From: Streptococcus sciuri
Lineage (GTDB): Bacteria; Bacillota; Bacilli; Lactobacillales; Streptococcaceae
Assembly: GCF_024814375.1 (NCBI RefSeq)
Contig: NZ_JANUXX010000008.1
Coordinates: 29,844-93,843 of the forward strand
Direction of reading: 5' to 3'
DNA: 64,000 nucleotides
Shown piece after piece: positions 59,708 to 64,000 of the stretch; within the stretch, counting starts at the first letter, position 1, and every line of letters begins with the position of its first letter. A model generated the notes under the pieces. The model saw only the letters and a program-made list of their open reading frames with translations. It did no database searches and was not told the DNA's origin. A program made the translations under genes and the position numbers.

Positions 59708-60256
59708 TTACCTCAATTTTTCAATCATAATCAAAAAAGGTGGTGTGTTCACCTGATTAAGTGGTTGATAGAGCATGGTAGCAAAGTCTCCCTGTGGTAA
59801 TAAAGCCACAAAAGAAAGCACCTCATCTCTTTCAATATCACCGCCAATATGCCCACTATAGACCATCACAGATACTCTGCCACCAACCACTAAATGCTTT
59901 AAAATCTTACCTAAAGCTTCTAGGGTTGTTTTGGGTTTTGTGATGATCTTTTTATCTGCACTCGGCAAATAACCGAGATTGAAAATAGCAGCTGTAATAG
60001 GTTCTTTGACATAACTATCCAAAGTCTCATGGCCATCTAGGATCAGCTCGGTATTGGTCAACCCTTTATCTGCAAGCAATTGGTAAGTCTTCTTAATTGC
60101 TTGCTTTTGGACATCAAAAGCATAAACTTTTTTTGCTATTTGGGCTAAAAAAGCTGTATCATGACCATTTCCCATTGTAGCATCAACAGCAACGCTCTCT
60201 TTATCAATGACCTCAGATAAAAAGTCATGAGAAAGTGCAATCGGACGTTTTATCAT
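59708..60256 (-). CDS. ytqB: YtqB-type SAM-dependent RNA methyltransferase
   Basis: Rossmann methyltransferase of the YtqB/MraW-like group. SAM loop VAVDATMGNGHDTAFLA near residue 27 and NLGYLPSADK (N-L-G-Y catalytic-type motif). 182 residues from ATG 60256 (GGGAG site); the open frame upstream overlaps ytqA. In Bacillus, YtqB was linked with tRNA modification together with the radical SAM partner; that role is inferred here. Confidence 0.87.
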   Translation of the reverse strand: MIKRPIALSHDFLSEVIDKESVAVDATMGNGHDTAFLAQIAKKVYAFDVQKQAIKKTYQLLADKGLTNTELILDGHETLDSYVKEPITAAIFNLGYLPSADKKIITKPKTTLEALGKILKHLVVGGRVSVMVYSGHIGGDIERDEVLSFVALLPQGDFATMLYQPLNQVNTPPFLIMIEKLR

Positions 60257-61199
60257 TATTTTTCTCCCAATATTTCTGACACAGTCGGCAACCTTGGTAG
60301 GCATCTCGTCTCTGCATTTCCTTATCAATAGCGTTTAGGACTTCCCACTTATTGAGACTCCACATAGGACCTATTAGCATATCTCTTGGAGCATCTCCTG
60401 TAATACGGTGAATGATAATCGTTTCAGGGATAATCTCTAGCTGATCGCAGACAATAGAGACGTATTCTTCTTGACTAAGCAGTTGCAAACGCCCTTCATG
60501 ATAATCACGTTGCATACGTGTGTTGGTCATTAGATGCAACAGATGCAACTTGATACCATTGATATCGTTATCATTCACACAACGCCGAACATTTTCTACC
60601 ATCATTTCATGCGTTTCACCTGGTAAACCATTGATAAGGTGTGAGACAATTTCTACTTTCGGTGCTTGACGACGTAAACGCTCAACAGTTTCTTTGTATA
60701 GTTCATAAGAATGGGCTCGGTTGATAAGCTTTGACGTCTTTTCATAAGTCGTCTGAAGTCCTAATTCCACCGTAACATGCATACGCTCTGATAATTCTGC
60801 TAGGTAAGCGATGGTCTCATCAGGCAAACAGTCTGGACGTGTCCCTATGTTGATTCCCACCACACCTGGTTCATTGATAGCTTGTTCATAACGCTCACGA
60901 ATAACTTCCACACGATCATGCGTATTGGTAAAATTTTGAAAATAAACTAAGTATTTCTTGACATCAGGCCATTTGCGATGCATGAAGTCAATTTCTTTAT
61001 AAAACTGTTCACGAATGGAAGCCTCTGGTGCAACGATAGCATCACCAGAACCTGATACCGTACAGAAAGTACAACCACCATAAGCTACCGTCCCATCACG
61101 ATTGGGACAATCAAAGCCTGCATCAATCGGTACTTTGAATATCTTCTCACCAAACATTAAACGATAATAGTCATTTAGGGTGTTGTAACGTTTTTTCAT
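60225..61199 (-). CDS. ytqA: YtqA/YhcC-type radical SAM protein
   Basis: Radical SAM enzyme of 324 residues. The cluster motif is CPNRDGTVAYGGCTFC (a long CxnCxxC of this family), with GIRT-like VGINIGTRPDCLPDE following. Paired with ytqB, overlapping it by 32 nt; the pair is proposed to act in tRNA wobble-uridine modification. A hairpin terminator does not separate them. Confidence 0.87.
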   Translation of the reverse strand: MKKRYNTLNDYYRLMFGEKIFKVPIDAGFDCPNRDGTVAYGGCTFCTVSGSGDAIVAPEASIREQFYKEIDFMHRKWPDVKKYLVYFQNFTNTHDRVEVIRERYEQAINEPGVVGINIGTRPDCLPDETIAYLAELSERMHVTVELGLQTTYEKTSKLINRAHSYELYKETVERLRRQAPKVEIVSHLINGLPGETHEMMVENVRRCVNDNDINGIKLHLLHLMTNTRMQRDYHEGRLQLLSQEEYVSIVCDQLEIIPETIIIHRITGDAPRDMLIGPMWSLNKWEVLNAIDKEMQRRDAYQGCRLCQKYWEKNNDKTSDCTFS

Positions 61200-61250
61200 G
61201 ACTCTATTGTAACATAAATCATGGAAAATTCACTAAAATTGCTTACCAAA

Positions 61251-61282
61251 AAGAGACTAAGATAACACAACCTTGGTCTCTT
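61251..61282 (-). terminator. Terminator of PAP2 gene
   Basis: An 11-bp stem (AAGAGACTAAG, one mismatch) and a 10-nt loop with T run on the minus strand. Confidence 0.7.
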
Positions 61283-61301
61283 CTTTTAAAAACAATCAAT
61301 G

Positions 61302-61952
61302 CTATTTTTGTTTGCTTTGGAAGCGCCACTCAAAGCGCTTTTGAGCATAATAAGGAAAACATAAGTTATGAATGCCATAGGCTAATACAAAACCAGCTAT
61401 AACATCTGTTGGGTAATGTACTCCCAGATAAATCCGTGACAAACCAATACAAACAATCAACAAGCCCAAAAAGATAGCCACTGTCCACTTTACCACTTTT
61501 GAGTTCAATCGTTGAAAACATATGACTAGGAAACTACCAATAATCAAGAATGTTCCCATAGAGTGTCCACTTGGAAAAGAATAACCACTAGCATGAACCA
61601 AATGAGAAATGCTAGGTCTCGGACGCTGATATATATACTTTAATGATAGGATACAAATGGCAACAAAAATGCTATTTGCCATAACATAAAGTGCTTCAGC
61701 GTACCATTTTTTTAGAAATAAACTGAGAACAGCTGTAATAGCTATTACAATCTGTGTTCCAGTATTTCCAATAACGGTTATAGCTTTAAAAAAAGTCGTT
61801 AAGGGAAGTGGTAAATTTCCTCTTATAGCACTTTGAATCTTAGTATCAAATGGTTGAAGAACTTCAGGGTAAAATTTCACCAAATAACCTAACATCACAA
61901 AGGCTACCAAAGCAAAAGAGGCTCTCACCCAACACTGCTGTCTTTTGTTCAT
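61302..61952 (-). CDS. PAP2-family lipid phosphatase
   Basis: A 216-residue type 2 phosphatidic acid phosphatase, six membrane helices. The three catalytic motifs are visible: KYIYQRPRP, SFPSGHSMGTF and SRIYLGVHYPTDV. Likely substrate is undecaprenyl pyrophosphate or phosphatidate. Its ATG overlaps the ribU stop by 4 nt, so it may fall under the FMN riboswitch through read-through. Confidence 0.92.
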   Translation of the reverse strand: MNKRQQCWVRASFALVAFVMLGYLVKFYPEVLQPFDTKIQSAIRGNLPLPLTTFFKAITVIGNTGTQIVIAITAVLSLFLKKWYAEALYVMANSIFVAICILSLKYIYQRPRPSISHLVHASGYSFPSGHSMGTFLIIGSFLVICFQRLNSKVVKWTVAIFLGLLIVCIGLSRIYLGVHYPTDVIAGFVLAYGIHNLCFPYYAQKRFEWRFQSKQK

Positions 61953-62521
61953 TTCAACTGATATCTTTCTATAAACGGTTTACAAGATGTATAGACGATA
62001 TAAAAAATCAAAGCTAAAATAACCCCTTCAGCGATATTGAAAGGCACTACCATAGCCACAATGTAACGACTGGTACCAAGTATTTTAGCAATATCAAAAT
62101 TAGCAAACTCAGCATAAAGAGGCATAGCATAAAAAAGATTTAATACCACCATTGCAACCGTCAAAACAAACGTTCCTAATACCGTTGCTTTGAGGTAGTC
62201 TTCTATTCTCATACGTTTTTTCCAAATAAAGGCGAAAGCCCACAAAAAGAGAAATAGAGCAATGATATTCATCGGAAGCCCAATGTACGTCTCTACTCCA
62301 TGATTATTTAAGATAAGTTTTAAGAGTGAACGTAGAAAAAGAACAGCTACGCTACTCTTAAAATCGAATAATGCCAATGCTAAAAGCATAGGAATCACAC
62401 TAAAGTCAAGCTTTAAAAAGCTTGCCCCAGGAATAAGGGGAAAACTCACATACATCAGCACAAACGATAATGCAGAGAGTATCGCTAAAAATGTCAAACG
62501 TCTTGTGTGTGTTATTGTCAT
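61949..62521 (-). CDS. ribU: Riboflavin ECF transporter S component
   Basis: RibU, membrane-embedded substrate-binding component for riboflavin, working with the shared EcfAAT module. 190 residues, six helices, with family stretch LALALFDFKSSVAVLFLRSLLKL (split across helices) and GLPMNIIALFLF. ATG 62521 has a GGAGG site; the longer frame upstream enters the riboswitch. Regulation is by an FMN riboswitch. Confidence 0.94.
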   Translation of the reverse strand: MTITHTRRLTFLAILSALSFVLMYVSFPLIPGASFLKLDFSVIPMLLALALFDFKSSVAVLFLRSLLKLILNNHGVETYIGLPMNIIALFLFLWAFAFIWKKRMRIEDYLKATVLGTFVLTVAMVVLNLFYAMPLYAEFANFDIAKILGTSRYIVAMVVPFNIAEGVILALIFYIVYTSCKPFIERYQLK

Positions 62522-62587
62522 AAAAAAATTCCTCCAATTTTTACAAATTGAAAGAAGTCCAAAAGGTATGCGTACATGCAAAACCTC

Positions 62588-62719
62588 TGCCTTCTCCCAT
62601 CCAGACTATACTGTCGGTCGTGGAATTGCACCACGTCAGCTTGCGCTCGCGGACTTCACTCATCAAAACGATACATAAGTGTCACCGCCGATCGGGAATT
62701 ACACCCTGCCCTGAAGACA
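62588..62719 (-). promoter_or_regulatory. FMN (RFN) riboswitch of ribU
   Basis: On the minus strand the RFN consensus blocks occur in order: GGCAGGGTG, AATTCCCGA, CCGCGAGC, GGTGCAATTCCA and CCGACAGTATAGTCTGGATGGGAGAAG (read in two pieces). It sits about 67 nt before the ribU ATG and should close expression when FMN is high, by termination or ribosome-site masking. Confidence 0.96.
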
Positions 62720-62724
62720 TTCTC

Positions 62725-62753
62725 ATCATAACAAAAAAGCCTTGCATTTGCAA
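62725..62753 (-). promoter_or_regulatory. ribU promoter, inside upstream terminator
   Basis: TTGCAA (62748-62753), a 17-bp spacer and TATGAT (62725-62730) on the minus strand. The -35 lies in the terminator stem of the upstream gene. Confidence 0.6.
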
Positions 62754-62758
62754 GGCTT
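62733..62758 (-). terminator. Terminator of GBS_Bsp/C39 gene
   Basis: A 10-bp perfect stem AAGCCTTGCA with complement and a 2-nt centre (so 8 bp if a 6-nt loop), followed on the minus strand by six Ts. Confidence 0.85.
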
Positions 62759-62763
62759 CATGG

Positions 62764-64000
62764 CTAAATATCTGTAATTTTGATAAAGGGAGAAGGTACA
62801 CCAATGCGATCTTCTGAATGATAACTTTGTTCAGACCATAGTTGAGGGACAGAATACCAACCTGACAACATTGGTGTGTAAGGATCTGATACATATGTTT
62901 TACTATTATTATAGCCTTTTAAGACAAGCTCATGACTACCTCTTCTAACAAAAATATCATTTTGTACAGTCGCTAGTACATGATAACCTTCTTGCAAAGC
63001 TGTTGTAACAGCATTGAGATTAGAAAGTGGTGTTGCCTTATAGCCCCAATGGTCAACAGCACTTAATATACCCTGAGCACCTGTACCTTCCCAACGCTTG
63101 TTAAATTGATCAGTGTTATTATAAAGATAATCTGCCACTGTCGTTGGGAGTACTTCTTTACCAGATAGAGAACTAAAGACCATAGCTAGTGCAGTCGGCG
63201 TACAGCCTGAACGATCCATGTTAGATAAACCATAGACATTAGCTGCCCATCTAGGATCTCGTTGGCGATAATAAGGAGTTTTGTAGTTAGATTGATTAAC
63301 GATAAACGTATAACCTATCAAAAAATTGGGTTTATCATTTTCAAATTGATACACATGAACGTTGTAAGTCCCTGTATCTGCATGATCTGCAACATTTATC
63401 TTAACGATTGCTTGACCATTTTGACGAGTAGCTGCATACCATCTGAGGTCATCCTGTCCCTTTTCATCTGACCAAACAGCAAACGAAATAGATCCTGAAC
63501 TTGGCACTCCTGTCACTTTTAGTTCATAATTTCCAGTTCCTTTATAGGTTGCCACCCCCACTTTTGGAATATCAATATGGTAAGAACCTAGATTCACTGC
63601 ACTGGTCGTGCCATCGGTGTAGTCTGTGTAGACATGAACAATGTAGTCATCAGTATTACCAGCGTGGTCTAAAATATTTATCGTCTGATGAACTTGGTTG
63701 TTCTTAACTACTGGAGCGTACCATTTGAGATCGTCTTGACCTTTGTCTGATGACCATACAGCGATATGCGCATCTTTAATCTGTTTCGTTTTTTCACTAC
63801 CTCTTACGACAACATCAAAGGTAGGTTTATCTTTGCTATAGTTCTCAACTTTAATTTCTGGTTTTTCTGGTTCTGGAATATCAATATGGTAAGAACCTAG
63901 ATTCACTGCACTGGTCGTGCCATCGGTGTAGTCTGTGTAGACATGAACAATGTAGTCATCAGTATTACCAGCGTGGTCTAAAATATTTATCGTCTGATGA
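62764..64000 (-). CDS. Secreted GBS_Bsp-repeat protein with C39-like peptidase domain, 5' part outside window
   Basis: At least 412 C-terminal residues. From the visible N-terminal side: two nearly identical 103-residue GBS_Bsp-like repeats (AVWSSDKGQDDLKWY, HAGNTDDYIVHVYTDY), a more divergent third repeat (AVWSDEKGQDDLRWY), then a C39_2-type papain-fold domain with Cys in MDRSGCTPTALAM and His in GSHELVLKGY. Such proteins act at the septum or as wall hydrolases in streptococci; peptidase target unknown. The frame stays open to the window edge; the first internal GTG at 63906 is not a true start. Confidence 0.85.
   Translation of the reverse strand, partial: HQTINILDHAGNTDDYIVHVYTDYTDGTTSAVNLGSYHIDIPEPEKPEIKVENYSKDKPTFDVVVRGSEKTKQIKDAHIAVWSSDKGQDDLKWYAPVVKNNQVHQTINILDHAGNTDDYIVHVYTDYTDGTTSAVNLGSYHIDIPKVGVATYKGTGNYELKVTGVPSSGSISFAVWSDEKGQDDLRWYAATRQNGQAIVKINVADHADTGTYNVHVYQFENDKPNFLIGYTFIVNQSNYKTPYYRQRDPRWAANVYGLSNMDRSGCTPTALAMVFSSLSGKEVLPTTVADYLYNNTDQFNKRWEGTGAQGILSAVDHWGYKATPLSNLNAVTTALQEGYHVLATVQNDIFVRRGSHELVLKGYNNSKTYVSDPYTPMLSGWYSVPQLWSEQSYHSEDRIGVPSPFIKITDI
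63566..63691. repeat. Copy A of 126-nt direct repeat
   Basis: Identical to 63875-64000; the offset is 309 nt, 103 codons. It is the 3' half of a GBS_Bsp repeat-coding unit. Confidence 0.92.
63875..64000. repeat. Copy B of 126-nt direct repeat, runs to window edge
   Basis: Exact copy of 63566-63691 up to the last base of the window; the repeat probably continues beyond it. Confidence 0.92.

Overview
The window is chromosomal DNA of a low-GC Gram-positive coccus, almost certainly Streptococcus. The evidence is L-lysine-type MurE, pflA/ppaC/clpP/upp gene neighbourhoods of streptococcal type, a YSIRK-type signal peptide, GlnR, CodY, CtsR and MET-box operators, and a P-II/AmtB pair. A gallate-decarboxylase set (lpdC-lpdB-lpdD) beside a cell-wall levansucrase points to the S. 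bovis/S. equinus/S. gallolyticus complex; the species is an inference. No rRNA, tRNA, CRISPR array, complete insertion sequence or prophage was seen.

Layout. 1-9 kb: ppc (cut by the window edge), pepF, a membrane-anchored GH25 lysozyme, a YbaK-type deacylase, a phosphoglycerate-mutase family protein, a HAD hydrolase and lysS, which ends in a 34-bp perfect hairpin. 9-12 kb: an AT-rich type II restriction-modification cassette (C-R-M), then mntH behind a folded leader. 13-18 kb: bioY, a FemABX/MurM-like transferase, metG and a DUF421/DUF3290 membrane pair. 18.5-23 kb: the gallate decarboxylase cluster with a LysR regulator and a decayed DUF554 gene. 23-29 kb: exoA, an Spx/ArsC-like protein, a dead ogt, serA, serC and glnB-amtB under a GlnR box. 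29-34 kb: tmk-holB-ricT-yabA-rsmI and a CBS-ACT protein. 34-40 kb: livJHMGF under a CodY box, ylbF/ylbG, and clpP under CtsR. 40-49 kb: a drug/metabolite exporter with LysR, upp, levansucrase, patB and a cystathionine synthase/lyase with a MET box. 48-57 kb: MurJ/SpoVB-like flippase, murE, a crushed fhuC remnant, ppaC, pflA, a CorC/HlyC-type CNNM protein and an orphan ABC ATPase. 57-64 kb: Na+/H+ antiporter, a small unknown gene, ytqB, ytqA, PAP2 phosphatase, ribU with its FMN riboswitch, and the 3' part of a repeat-containing GBS_Bsp/C39 surface or secreted protein.

The best candidates for new biology are these. (1) The levansucrase promoter has an 11-bp C/G homopolymer inside the -35/-10 spacer. 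The spacer is 20 bp, three more than the optimum, which is the architecture of slipped-strand phase variation. (2) The mntH 5' leader has nested stems matching no metal riboswitch I know. (3) Three genes (GH25 lysozyme, ylbF, murE) have promoters so close to the ATG that their mRNAs should be leaderless or nearly so. (4) A perfect CRP-type palindrome abuts the -35 of the HAD gene promoter. Three recent gene deaths (DUF554, ogt, fhuC) show active genome reduction.
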